A stretch of DNA of 64,000 bases from Aquabacterium humicola. GTDB lineage: Bacteria; Pseudomonadota; Gammaproteobacteria; Burkholderiales; Burkholderiaceae_C. Of this stretch, positions 51,195 to 60,227 are shown piece after piece. The notes beneath the pieces are model-generated. The model was not told where the DNA came from. It did no database searches and saw nothing but the letters and a program-made list of their open reading frames with translations. Location of the stretch: positions 1,364,001 to 1,428,000 of the forward strand of contig NZ_JARGNB010000001.1 of the NCBI RefSeq assembly GCF_030167915.1, read 5' to 3'. Every line of letters starts with the position of its first letter. The first letter of the stretch is position 1. The translations under genes were made by a program, and so were the position numbers.

Positions 51195-54100
51195 TGCGCG
51201 CGGCGCTGCTGCTGGCCCTGGCGCTGGGCCGGGCCGGCGCCACGTGCGCGGCGTCGACCGAACTGCTCGACGACTTCCGGGATCGCGCGCGCTGGCAGGC
51301 CTCGGCGTCGGACCAGGTGCAGGCGACGATCGCGCCCGGCCCGCGCGGTGGCCTGTGCCTGCAGTACGACTTCCACGGCGTCTCGGGCTACGCGGTCATG
51401 CGCCGCACGCTGCCGCTGGACCTGCCGCCGCACCACGGATTCACGCTGCGGCTGCACGGCGACGGTCCGCGCAACGCGTTCCAGGTGAAGTTCGTGGATG
51501 CCAGCGGCGACAACGTCTGGTGGCGCAACCTGCCGTCGTTCGAGCCGCCCGCGCAGCCGACCGACCTGCGCATCCGCCAGCGCCAGATCCAGTTCGCCTG
51601 GGGGCCGACCGAGGACAAGGTGCTCAGGCGCGCGGCGGCCATCGAACTGGTGGTGGCCAGCGGCGACGGCGGCCGCGGCCGGCTGTGCTTCGACCGGCTG
51701 GCGATGCATCGGCTCGATCCGCCGGGTCCCGCGGTCGAAGCCTCGATCACGCGATCCGCCGGGGAAACCCGGCTCGACCTCGGCCGCGCCACCGAGTTCA
51801 ACGGTGTCGCCTGGCGCTGGGCCGGTGCCGGGCCGCACGACGCCACCGTGCAGGCCTCCGACGACGGCCGGCGCTGGCGCACGCTGCAGGCCCTGCGCGG
51901 CAGCCGGCGCGCGCTGCAGGCGCTGTGGCTGCCGGAGCAGGAAGCACGCTTCGTGCGTGTGCTGTCGCGCTCGCGCGTCGAGGACCTGCGCGCGCCCTCG
52001 CCTGCCGACTGGCCGGACCGCAACGCGCTGCTGCGCACGCTGGCGGCGGCTGCGCCGAAGAGCGCCTACCCGCGCGCCTTCCACGGCGAACAGAACTACT
52101 GGACGCTGGTCGGCGTGGACGGCGGCGCGGCGCGCTCGGCGCTGATCTCGGAGGACGGCGCGATCGAGCCGCGCATCGCCGGGCCGTCGCTGGAGCCGCT
52201 GCTGACGCTGGCCGACGGCACGCGCATCGGCTGGGCCGAGGTGCAGCGCACGCACGAGCTGCACGACGAGCACCTGCCGCTGCCCATCGTGCACTGGCGC
52301 CATCCGCGCATCGCGATGCGCATCGACGCCGCCGCCGACGGACCGCGCGACGCGCCGCAGCTGCTGCTGCGCTACACGGTTCATAACGTCTATTGGGAGC
52401 GCCAGTCGCTGACCCTGTCGCTCGGCCCGCGGCCGTGGCAGGTCAACCCGCCGCAGCAGTTCCTCAATACCGCCGGCGGCTTCGCGCCGGTACGGCAGCT
52501 GGCCTGGCGCGGCGGCCTGCTGGCGGTGAACGGCCGCCCGTGGCTGCGCACGGTGCAGCCGCCGGCCGAGGTGCGCGCCGCGGCCGGCGACATCGCCGAT
52601 GCGGTGGTCGACAGTGCGCCGCCGCTGGCGACGCTGGCCGATGCCGGCGGCGGCGCCAGCGCGCGCCTGGCCTGGCCGATGACGCTGGCGCCGGGGGAGA
52701 AGCGCACGGTGCACCTCGTGCTGCCGCTCGGCGACGCGCCCGCCGCGGCGACGACGGCCGCCGACATCGACCGCCGCTTCGAGGCCGCCGCCGCGCACTG
52801 GCGCACACGGCTGAACCGCGTGCGGTTCACGTTGCCGCCGCAGGCGAAGCCGCTGCACGATTCGGTGCGCAGCGCGCTCGCGCACATGCTGCTGTCGCGC
52901 GACGGGCCGGCGCTGCAGCCGGGCACGCGCAGCTACGCGCGCAGCTGGGTGCGCGACGGCGCGATGATGGTGGCCGGCCTGCTGCGCCTGGGCGAGGTCG
53001 AGGCGGCCCGGGACTTCGTGCGCTGGTACGCCGGCCACCTGTTCGCCAACGGCAAGGTGCCGTGCTGCGTCGACCGCCGCGGCGCCGATCCGGTGGCCGA
53101 GAACGACAGCCACGGCCAGTTCATCTTCGCGGTGGCCGAGCTCTGGCGCCACACCGGCGACCGCGCGCTGCTGGCCGAGCTGTGGCCGAAGGTCGATGCG
53201 GCGGCGCGCTACATGGAGTCCCTGCGCCAGTCCGAGCGCAAGCCGGGGCCGCCGGGCTTCTTCGGGATGATGCCGGCGTCGATCAGCCACGAGGGCTACT
53301 CGGCCAAGCCGATGCACAGCTACTGGGACAACTTCTGGGCGCTGGCCGGCTGGCGCGATGCGGTGCGGGTGGCCGACGTGCTCGGCCATGACGGCCGGGC
53401 GCGCGAGCTCGCCGCGCAGCATGCGGAATTCCGCCGCGACCTGCGGGCCTCGCTGGCGGCGACGATGGCCCACCACCGCATCGCGCACCTGCCCGGCGCC
53501 GCGGAGCTGGGCGACTTCGACCCGAGCTCGAGCACGCTGGTCTTCAGCCCCGCCGGCGCCGAGGACCTGGTGCCGCGCGCCGCGCTCGAGGCGACCTGGC
53601 AGCGCTACTGGGACGACGTGGCCACGCGCCGCGAGCGCAGCGACTGGGCCGACTACACGCCCTACGAACTGCGCTCGGTGTCCGCGCTGCTGCGGCTGGG
53701 CCGGTCCGAGCGCGCGCACGCGATGCTGCGCTTCTTCCACGACGACCAGCGCCCGGCCGGCTGGCACCAGTGGGCCGAGGTGGTCGGACGCGGTGCACGC
53801 GAGCCGCGCTTCATCGGCGACATGCCGCATGCGTGGATCTCGTCGGACTACCTGCGCTCGGTGCTCGACCTGTTCGCCTACGAGCGCGACAGCGACCAGG
53901 CGCTGGTGCTGGCCGCGGGCGTGCCGGCGGCCTGGCTCGACCAGGGGCCGGTCGGCATCGCCGGCCTGTCGACCGCGCACGGCCCGCTGGGCTGGCGGCT
54001 GCAGCGCGACGGCGATGCCGTGCAGCTGACGATCTCGCCCGGGCTGCGGCCGCCGCCCGGTGGGCTGTGGCTGGCCTGGAACGGCGCGCTGCACCGCGTG

Positions 54101-54202
54101 CCCGCAGGTGCGGCGTCGCTTCGGCTGCCGGCACCAGGCGCTGCGCAGCGCACCGATGCGGCCCCGTCGGCACTCGATCGGGACGCTTCGGCACCCCGTT
54201 AG
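51194..54202 (+). CDS. Secreted (alpha/alpha)-barrel-like protein, candidate glycoside hydrolase
   Basis: The 1002-residue product has a signal peptide (LLLALALGRAGATCAA), an N-terminal beta-sandwich (about 25-165; ELLDDFRDRARWQASASDQVQ, GGLCLQYDF, carbohydrate-binding-like), a discoidin-like segment (about 180-255), a central beta domain and a C-terminal helical barrel from about residue 560. The barrel has signatures seen in GH15/GH63-type and debranching enzymes: RSYARSWVRDGAMM (Asp near 587) and PVAENDSHGQFIF (Glu near 635), which are candidate acids. No known family can be named with confidence. It is the last gene of the beta-1,2-glucan operon and probably attacks that glucan, a branched or cyclic form of it, or a substituent, in the periplasm or outside. 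Confidence 0.8.
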   Translation: MRAALLLALALGRAGATCAASTELLDDFRDRARWQASASDQVQATIAPGPRGGLCLQYDFHGVSGYAVMRRTLPLDLPPHHGFTLRLHGDGPRNAFQVKFVDASGDNVWWRNLPSFEPPAQPTDLRIRQRQIQFAWGPTEDKVLRRAAAIELVVASGDGGRGRLCFDRLAMHRLDPPGPAVEASITRSAGETRLDLGRATEFNGVAWRWAGAGPHDATVQASDDGRRWRTLQALRGSRRALQALWLPEQEARFVRVLSRSRVEDLRAPSPADWPDRNALLRTLAAAAPKSAYPRAFHGEQNYWTLVGVDGGAARSALISEDGAIEPRIAGPSLEPLLTLADGTRIGWAEVQRTHELHDEHLPLPIVHWRHPRIAMRIDAAADGPRDAPQLLLRYTVHNVYWERQSLTLSLGPRPWQVNPPQQFLNTAGGFAPVRQLAWRGGLLAVNGRPWLRTVQPPAEVRAAAGDIADAVVDSAPPLATLADAGGGASARLAWPMTLAPGEKRTVHLVLPLGDAPAAATTAADIDRRFEAAAAHWRTRLNRVRFTLPPQAKPLHDSVRSALAHMLLSRDGPALQPGTRSYARSWVRDGAMMVAGLLRLGEVEAARDFVRWYAGHLFANGKVPCCVDRRGADPVAENDSHGQFIFAVAELWRHTGDRALLAELWPKVDAAARYMESLRQSERKPGPPGFFGMMPASISHEGYSAKPMHSYWDNFWALAGWRDAVRVADVLGHDGRARELAAQHAEFRRDLRASLAATMAHHRIAHLPGAAELGDFDPSSSTLVFSPAGAEDLVPRAALEATWQRYWDDVATRRERSDWADYTPYELRSVSALLRLGRSERAHAMLRFFHDDQRPAGWHQWAEVVGRGAREPRFIGDMPHAWISSDYLRSVLDLFAYERDSDQALVLAAGVPAAWLDQGPVGIAGLSTAHGPLGWRLQRDGDAVQLTISPGLRPPPGGLWLAWNGALHRVPAGAASLRLPAPGAAQRTDAAPSALDRDASAPR

Positions 54203-54215
54203 GGCGTCGCGCGCC

Positions 54216-55574
54216 TCAGGCCTTTCCCGTTCGCGACAGGCGCAGCTCCACGCGCAGCCCACGCCCGTCGAAACCGTCGCCGAGCACCACGTCGGCCGCA
54301 TGCTGCGCGGCCGCGCGCTCGACGATCGTCAGCCCGAGGCCACTGCCGGGCACGTCCTGGTCCGGCGGGCGGTAGAAGCGCTCGAAGACCTTGGCGCGCA
54401 GGGCGGCCGGGATGCCCGGGCCCTGGTCGGTGACGGCGATGCGCACCGCGTCGTCGTCGGCGCGCAGCTCGACGACCACCCGGCTGCCCGAGGGCGAATA
54501 CTTCACCGCGTTGTCCAGCAGGTTGTCGATCAGCGAGCCCATGGTCTCGCGGTGCAGCGGCAGCACGCAGGCTTCGGGCGCCAGCAGCTCGACCTCGATG
54601 CCGCGCCGCTGCGCGAGGTCGGCGGCCAGCACGATGCGGTCGCGCAGCAGGTCGACGAGGTCGACGTCGCGGCGGTCGAGCGTCTGCGGATCGGCCTCGG
54701 AGCGGGCCAGCGACAGCACCTGGTGCACCATGTGCCCGGCCTGGCGCACGCCGTCGGCCAGGCGCTGGCGTGCGGCCTCACGGCGTCCAGCATCGTCGCT
54801 GGCCAGCGTGTCGGCATTGGCCTGGATCACCGCCAGCGGCGTCTTCAAGCCGTGCGCCGCATTCAGCAGGAAATCGCGCTGTCCGTCCTGGTGATCGCGC
54901 AGCCGCGCCAGCAGTGCGTTCACCGCGTCGACCAGCGGCGCCAGCTCGACGTACGGCGAGGCCGACAGCGGCTTGAGGTTCGCCGGCGTGCGCGCGGCGA
55001 TCTGCTGGCCGACGCGGCGCAGCGGCCGGAAGCCCAGGCGCAGCACCAGCCACGCGGTCAGCGCGAGCACCGGCAGGCTGAGGAACAAGGGCCGGCTGTA
55101 GTAGGTCAGCCCCTGCAGGCCGAAGTGCCAGTCGCCCGGCACCTCCTGCCAGCGCCGCACGCGCAGCCGCTGCTCGGGCAGCGCGAGCTCGACGTAGAGC
55201 CAGTCGGCATCGCTCGCCGTCTGCGCCGGATCGGGCGGCTTGCGGCGGGCGAGGTCGGGCGACGCGAACTCGTGCACCAGCGCACCGTCGCGCAGCACCT
55301 GCAGCAGGATGGTCGGCGGCTCGTAGCCCATCTGGTGCCACTCGTCCGCGCGCAGCCGTTCCAGCTCGGCCAGGTGCGCGGTGCCGGCGCCCTGGCGGAA
55401 CTGCAGCAGCACGTGCTCGGCCCACACGCGGTTCCAGGCCTGGCCGTTGCGCGCCTGCACGACCTTGATGTAGTAGACCTCGTTGACCATCAGCGCCAGC
55501 CACACGGCCAGCGCCGCGCCGACGAAGACGGCGAGCGTGCGCTTGAACAGCGATCGGGTCGGCGCCGGACTCAT
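54216..55574 (-). CDS. Two-component sensor histidine kinase
   Basis: The 452-residue product has two membrane helices (about 13-35 and 165-185) around a periplasmic sensing domain, a HAMP-like linker, a HisKA H-box in the variant form AAHGLKTPLAVIQANAD (His near 240) and HATPase boxes (NLLDNAVKYSP, DQGPGIP, GSGLGLTIV). It resembles QseC/PhoQ-type kinases. The ATG at 55574 follows the regulator stop by seven bases. It is divergent from, and probably controls, the receptor locus at 56380. Confidence 0.93.
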   Translation of the reverse strand: MSPAPTRSLFKRTLAVFVGAALAVWLALMVNEVYYIKVVQARNGQAWNRVWAEHVLLQFRQGAGTAHLAELERLRADEWHQMGYEPPTILLQVLRDGALVHEFASPDLARRKPPDPAQTASDADWLYVELALPEQRLRVRRWQEVPGDWHFGLQGLTYYSRPLFLSLPVLALTAWLVLRLGFRPLRRVGQQIAARTPANLKPLSASPYVELAPLVDAVNALLARLRDHQDGQRDFLLNAAHGLKTPLAVIQANADTLASDDAGRREAARQRLADGVRQAGHMVHQVLSLARSEADPQTLDRRDVDLVDLLRDRIVLAADLAQRRGIEVELLAPEACVLPLHRETMGSLIDNLLDNAVKYSPSGSRVVVELRADDDAVRIAVTDQGPGIPAALRAKVFERFYRPPDQDVPGSGLGLTIVERAAAQHAADVVLGDGFDGRGLRVELRLSRTGKA

Positions 55575-55581
55575 CGCGCCG

Positions 55582-56238
55582 TCAGGGCTCCACGGCGTAG
55601 CCCACGCCGCGCACCGTGCGGATGTAGCCCTCGCCGATCTTCTTGCGCAGGTTGGCCATGTGCACGTCCAGCGCATGGCCGTCGCTGCCGGGCAGCGCGC
55701 GCACCTCCAGCTCGCGCCGCGTCAGCACGCGGTCGGTGAACTTCAGCAGCGTCGCCAGCAGCTCGAACTCGGTCTTCGACAGCGCCACCGGCGTGCCGCC
55801 CCGGGTGACGCGGCGGCGCTTCTCGTCGAGCACCAGGTCGCGCGCGATCCACAGCCCCTCGTCTGCCTCGCCGCCCAGTCCGGCGCGACGCGCCACCGCG
55901 CGCAGCCGCGCCAGCAGCTCGGCGCCGACGAAGGGCTTGACCAGGTAGTCGTCGGCACCGCTGTCCAGGCCCTGCAGCCGGTCCTCGATGCCGTCGCGCG
56001 CGGTGATCACGATGACCGGCATCTGCCGGTCGTGCTGGCGCACGTGGCGCAGCAGGTCCAGCCCGTCGCCATCGGGCAGTCCGAGGTCGAGCAGCATCGC
56101 GTCCGGCCGCTGCTCGTCGAACCAGAAGCGCGCGTCGGCGACGCGCCGCACCCACAGCGCCTCGTGGCCGCCGTCCTGCAGCACCGCCTGCAGCGAGCGG
56201 CCGAGCGTCAGGTCGTCCTCGACCAGGCACACCTTCAT
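55582..56238 (-). CDS. OmpR/QseB-type response regulator
   Basis: The 218-residue product has a receiver (MKVCLVEDDLTLG, Asp in AMLLDLGLPDGDG, ITARD, KPF) and a winged-helix output (LSKTEFELLATLL, VLTRRELEVRALPGSDGHALDVHMANLRKKIG, IRTVRGVGYAV). It belongs to the QseB/PmrA branch. A direct repeat of the PmrA/QseB type lies 58 bases before its start. It makes an operon with the kinase. Confidence 0.95.
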   Translation of the reverse strand: MKVCLVEDDLTLGRSLQAVLQDGGHEALWVRRVADARFWFDEQRPDAMLLDLGLPDGDGLDLLRHVRQHDRQMPVIVITARDGIEDRLQGLDSGADDYLVKPFVGAELLARLRAVARRAGLGGEADEGLWIARDLVLDEKRRRVTRGGTPVALSKTEFELLATLLKFTDRVLTRRELEVRALPGSDGHALDVHMANLRKKIGEGYIRTVRGVGYAVEP

Positions 56239-56295
56239 TCGGATCCTCCAGCCCGGGGAATTCTGCCGGAGGGGGTCGCGCACGCGGCGTCGGGT

Positions 56296-56312
56296 CTTGA
56301 GGGAACCTTGAG
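56296..56312. promoter_or_regulatory. OmpR-family regulator box CTTGAG-N5-CTTGAG
   Basis: A perfect hexamer direct repeat CTTGAG with 5-base spacing lies between the divergent two-component genes and the receptor gene. The form equals the PmrA/QseB box (CTTAAG-N5-CTTAAG). A weaker second copy, CTGAAG-N5-GCGAGG, follows at 56319-56335, so the pair forms two tandem units of about 22 bases. It probably serves self-control and control of the receptor operon. Confidence 0.7.
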
Positions 56313-56379
56313 ACGGCGCTGAAGGAACCGCGAGGCGGCGCGGCCGATAGTGCCGGCTGCACCACTGGAGGGTTTTTCG

Positions 56380-59067
56380 ATGAAGCGTTCCGCCGCCACC
56401 TCGGCCAGCAGGCCACCGGCCTGGGTACCCCATGTTCTGCGCCTGGCCGTGTGCAGCCTGCTCGGCGGCAGCGCCGGCCTGCACGCGCAGACCGCGCCCG
56501 CGGCGGACAAGGCCGACAAGGCGCCCGCGAACGAGCTGCCCACCGTCACCGTGACGGCCACGCGCACGACGACCAACCTGCTGAAGACGCCGGTGGCGGT
56601 GACCGCGCTGAACCCGGACGACCTGGTGCGCGACAACGTCAAGGCGCTGATGGACCTGAGCGCGATGGTGCCCAACCTGCAGCTCGGCCTGTCGAACGCC
56701 GATTCGGGCGTGCTGGCGGCGATCCGCGGCGTCACGTCGACCAACTTCACCGAGATCGGCGACCCCGCCGTCGGCATCCACATCGACGGCATCTACTCGC
56801 CGCGGCCGCAGGGCTCGCTGGCGCTGATGTTCGACCTCGAGCAGGTGGAGGTGCTGCGCGGCGCGCAGGGCACCCTCTTCGGCCGCAACTCGACGGCCGG
56901 CGTCATCAACATCATCCCGGCCCGGCCGGAGTTCAGGAACAACCACGGCTGGGCGTCGCTGCAGCTGGGCAACTACAACGCGAAGCAGCTGCGCGCGGCC
57001 TACAACCTCGGCGTCAGCGACAACTTCGCGCTGCGCCTGGGCGCGATGGTCGACAAGCGCGACAGCTGGCTCAACCAGCAGCAGGACCTGCGCGACCGCG
57101 GCGTCAGGCTGCCGGGTCCCGGCGACAGCGGCGTGTTCACGCCCGACGGCAAGCCCGACGCCGACCAGCGCCTGAACCGCAAGCTGTCGCGGTCGGAGTA
57201 CTACAACAACTCGGACCAGGCCGGCCTGCGCCTGACCAGCCGCTGGGCGATTGCCAGGAACCTGGAGTGGACCTCGGGCCTCGAGCACTACAAGAACCAC
57301 GGCGCCGGCGACATCGGCCTGAAGGACTGCAAGATGGCCGAAGGCACGCGCTGGGCCTGCGGCCCCGAAGGCCAGTGGCACGCCATCATCAACGTGCCGG
57401 GCAAGCTCGACATGACGATCGACACGTGGCGCAACACGCTGACGTGGAAAGTGAGCGACATGACCGAGCTCACCTACAAGTCGGCCTTCGCGAAGCAGCG
57501 CCGCGTGCAGCACCACGACGACGACGGCGGCCAAAACTGGCTCGACGACGAGGTCGGCGTGATGTACGAGTGGGGCAACTGGGGCAACCAGCACGCGATC
57601 GACTGGGCCAGCTACACGCTGGCCTCGAACTACCGCTCCTGGGTGCACGAGCTGCAGCTCAAGCAGCAGGGCAGCGACTGGCGCTACGTCGCGGGCCTGT
57701 TCACGATGAACGAGAAGAACGCGATCGACTTCGCGCAGGACAACCTGGTCGCCGCGCCGTACGCGATGCCGCAGGGCCAGTTCTACGGGCAGCCCGACCG
57801 CCGCGTCGAGTCGAAGGCCCTCTTCTTCCAGGGCGACAAGCAGCTGGCGAAGGACCTGACCGCCACGCTGGGCATGCGATATACGCGCGACCGCCGCAGC
57901 GACGTCGGCGGCATCAGCGCCGGCCTGTGGGATGCCAGCACGCCGTGGTACTACAACGGCAAGTACACGCCGCCGGTCGCGCCGGGCCTGGGCACGCCGC
58001 ACAACGGCACGGACCTCACCTTCGGCATGGGCCCGTTCGCGGGCCTGGGCGTCTACCCGGCGCCGACCGAGAACACGCACAGCGCCGACTGGCGCAAGAC
58101 CACCTGGCGCGGCGGCCTGCAATACGACATCGACAAGACGCGCATGGTCTACGTGTCTCTGGCCACCGGCTACCGGCCCGGCGGCTTCGGCGACAAGTTC
58201 GACACCTGCGGTGGCGGCACCTGCACCGACGGCAGCACGCAGAAGTACAGCTTCCTCGAGTACGGTCCCGAGACGACGAAGAACCTCGAGTTCGGCTACA
58301 AGGGCCGCCACCTGGACAACAAGCTGGACCTGAGCGCGGTCGCCTTCTTCACGAAGTACCAGGGCATGCACGTGACCGGCATGAACGCGGTCGGCCAGCG
58401 CAAGCTGCGCGAGGGCGAGACCTGCCCCGACTGGAACCCGGCCTGCGACGTCGTCACCGCCTGGAAGACCGAGAACATCGGCGATGCCGACATCCGCGGC
58501 ATCGAGCTGGAGTTCAAGGCGCTGCCGTGGACCGGCGGCAAGGTGACCGGCTTCTTCGCGCTGCTCGACACCAAGGTGAAGTCGTACCCCACCTACGACG
58601 ACAACTGGATGTGCGGCTACCGCGCGCAGTTCGGCGCCGAGCCCTGCGCGCCGATCTACCTGGGCGAGGATCCGGCCAAGCGCGGCCGCGCGATCCGCGA
58701 CGTGCGCGGCAACCAGCTGCCCTATGCGCCGAAGGTCGCGGTGGGCCTGACGGTCACGCACGACTTCGCGCTCGGCGACCTCGTCGTCTCGCCCACGGTC
58801 AGCGCGCGCTGGCAGAGCAAGATGTACTTCACCGTGCGCAACCTCGACAACCCGCGCATCGGCGACTACATGGACGCGTACACCAACTGGAATGCATCGG
58901 TGCGCCTCGCGCCGGCCGATGGCAAGTGGGACGTCGAGCTGTGGGGCAACAACCTGACGAACAACATCGTCAGGAACTGGATGGGCCAGGGCAACGCCGG
59001 CGGCTACACCTACAACAGCTACAACCCGCCGCGCATGTTCGGCATCCGGGGCACCTGGTATTTCTGA
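56380..59067 (+). CDS. TonB-dependent receptor, second locus
   Basis: The 895-residue product has a signal peptide, a TonB box (LPTVTVTATR), a plug (VPNLQLGLSNADSGVLAAIRGV, EVLRGAQGTLFGRNSTAGVIN) and a barrel ending in FGIRGTWYF. It resembles receptors for siderophores or nutrients of the FecA/Sphingomonas type. The linked acyltransferase, UTRA-fold and chitinase-like genes favour a chitooligosaccharide or other amino-sugar ligand. The next gene overlaps its stop (TGATG). Its promoter lies in the 141 bases shared with the two-component system. Confidence 0.92.
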   Translation: MKRSAATSASRPPAWVPHVLRLAVCSLLGGSAGLHAQTAPAADKADKAPANELPTVTVTATRTTTNLLKTPVAVTALNPDDLVRDNVKALMDLSAMVPNLQLGLSNADSGVLAAIRGVTSTNFTEIGDPAVGIHIDGIYSPRPQGSLALMFDLEQVEVLRGAQGTLFGRNSTAGVINIIPARPEFRNNHGWASLQLGNYNAKQLRAAYNLGVSDNFALRLGAMVDKRDSWLNQQQDLRDRGVRLPGPGDSGVFTPDGKPDADQRLNRKLSRSEYYNNSDQAGLRLTSRWAIARNLEWTSGLEHYKNHGAGDIGLKDCKMAEGTRWACGPEGQWHAIINVPGKLDMTIDTWRNTLTWKVSDMTELTYKSAFAKQRRVQHHDDDGGQNWLDDEVGVMYEWGNWGNQHAIDWASYTLASNYRSWVHELQLKQQGSDWRYVAGLFTMNEKNAIDFAQDNLVAAPYAMPQGQFYGQPDRRVESKALFFQGDKQLAKDLTATLGMRYTRDRRSDVGGISAGLWDASTPWYYNGKYTPPVAPGLGTPHNGTDLTFGMGPFAGLGVYPAPTENTHSADWRKTTWRGGLQYDIDKTRMVYVSLATGYRPGGFGDKFDTCGGGTCTDGSTQKYSFLEYGPETTKNLEFGYKGRHLDNKLDLSAVAFFTKYQGMHVTGMNAVGQRKLREGETCPDWNPACDVVTAWKTENIGDADIRGIELEFKALPWTGGKVTGFFALLDTKVKSYPTYDDNWMCGYRAQFGAEPCAPIYLGEDPAKRGRAIRDVRGNQLPYAPKVAVGLTVTHDFALGDLVVSPTVSARWQSKMYFTVRNLDNPRIGDYMDAYTNWNASVRLAPADGKWDVELWGNNLTNNIVRNWMGQGNAGGYTYNSYNPPRMFGIRGTWYF

Positions 59068-60218
59068 TGTCCGGCCCCGGACTTCCCAGGTTGGCGGCCG
59101 GGCGCAACGCCGCCATCGACCTGTTCCGCGCGCTGACGGTGCTGGTGATGGTCATCGTCAACGACTGGTCCGGCGTGCCGGGGCTGCCGGCGTGGGCGGC
59201 GCACATGCCGGCGGATGCCGACGCGATGAGCGTCGTCGACGCGGTGTTCCCGGCCTTCCTGTTCATCGTCGGGTTGTCGATCCCGTTCGCGCTGCAGCAG
59301 CGCGCCGATGCGGGCCAGGGGCCGGCGGCGATGCTGGGCCATGCGGCGCAGCGCGCGCTCGCGCTGATCGTGCTGGGCGTGTTCATGGTCAACGCCGAGC
59401 AGGCGGCCGGCCCGGGCATGCCGCTGCCGATGGCGGGCTGGGCGCTGGCGTCCTACGTCGGCGCCTTCCTGCTGTGGGGCTCGCTGCTCGGCGGGCCGGC
59501 GCTGGCGCGCGGCTGGCGGATCGCCGGTGCGCTGTTGCTGGTCGTGCTGGCGCTGGTCTACCGCGACGCCAGCGGCTCGACGATGCAGCCGCACTGGTGG
59601 GGCATCCTCGGGCTGATCGGCTGGGCCTACCTGCTGGCCTGCGCGGTGTATGTCGCGCTGCAGGGCCGGATGCCGGCGCTGCTGGCGGCGATCGCGCTGT
59701 GCGTCGGCTGGTACGCCGCGGTCGCGCCGGTGCTGGGCCAGGGCGGGCATGCATCGCACACCGCGATCGTGCTCGCCGGCTGTGTCGCCGCGCGGCTGCT
59801 GTTCGATGCGCAGCAGCCGCGCACCACCGCCGCGCTGGCCTTAGCCGCGGTGCTGGCGGTCGCGGCCGCCGCACTGCGGCCGGGCTTTCCGATCTCGAAG
59901 ATCCACGCCACGCCGAGCTGGGCGCTGTACAGCGCGGCGGCCTGCATCCCGGTCCTCATCGCATTGCGCGCCTGGCTGCAGCGCGCGCCGGCCTGGAGCG
60001 AACGCGCCGCCGCGCTGCTGGCGCCGGTGGCCGCGAACCCGCTGCTGGCGTACCTGATCCCGTTCGTGATCGACGCGTCGGCGGCGCTGGTCGGCTGGCG
60101 GCGGCCCGCGCTGCTGCGCGAAGGCGCGCCGGGCATCGCCATCGCCCTCTTCTACGCCGCCGGCGTGCTGCTGGCCACGCGCTGGCTGGTCGCGCGCGGC
60201 GTGCGGCTGCGCATGTAG
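59067..60218 (+). CDS. DUF5009/NagX-like membrane acyltransferase
   Basis: The 383-residue product opens with RNAAIDLFRALTVLVMVIVNDW and has VVDAVFPAFLFIVGLSIPFAL, the pattern of the heparan-alpha-glucosaminide N-acetyltransferase/DUF5009 family, with about ten membrane segments. Bacterial members (NagX) occur in N-acetylglucosamine and chitin catabolic clusters, so a role in transport or acyl exchange on amino sugars is the best inference. It is translationally coupled to the receptor gene. Confidence 0.85.
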   Translation: MSGPGLPRLAAGRNAAIDLFRALTVLVMVIVNDWSGVPGLPAWAAHMPADADAMSVVDAVFPAFLFIVGLSIPFALQQRADAGQGPAAMLGHAAQRALALIVLGVFMVNAEQAAGPGMPLPMAGWALASYVGAFLLWGSLLGGPALARGWRIAGALLLVVLALVYRDASGSTMQPHWWGILGLIGWAYLLACAVYVALQGRMPALLAAIALCVGWYAAVAPVLGQGGHASHTAIVLAGCVAARLLFDAQQPRTTAALALAAVLAVAAAALRPGFPISKIHATPSWALYSAAACIPVLIALRAWLQRAPAWSERAAALLAPVAANPLLAYLIPFVIDASAALVGWRRPALLREGAPGIAIALFYAAGVLLATRWLVARGVRLRM

Positions 60219-60227
60219 GGGTGCACG

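Noticed and set aside
55582-58761. 1059-residue minus-strand open frame extending under the second TonB-dependent receptor
   Set aside because: Only the last 218 codons are real (response regulator); the upstream part is antisense to a clear receptor.
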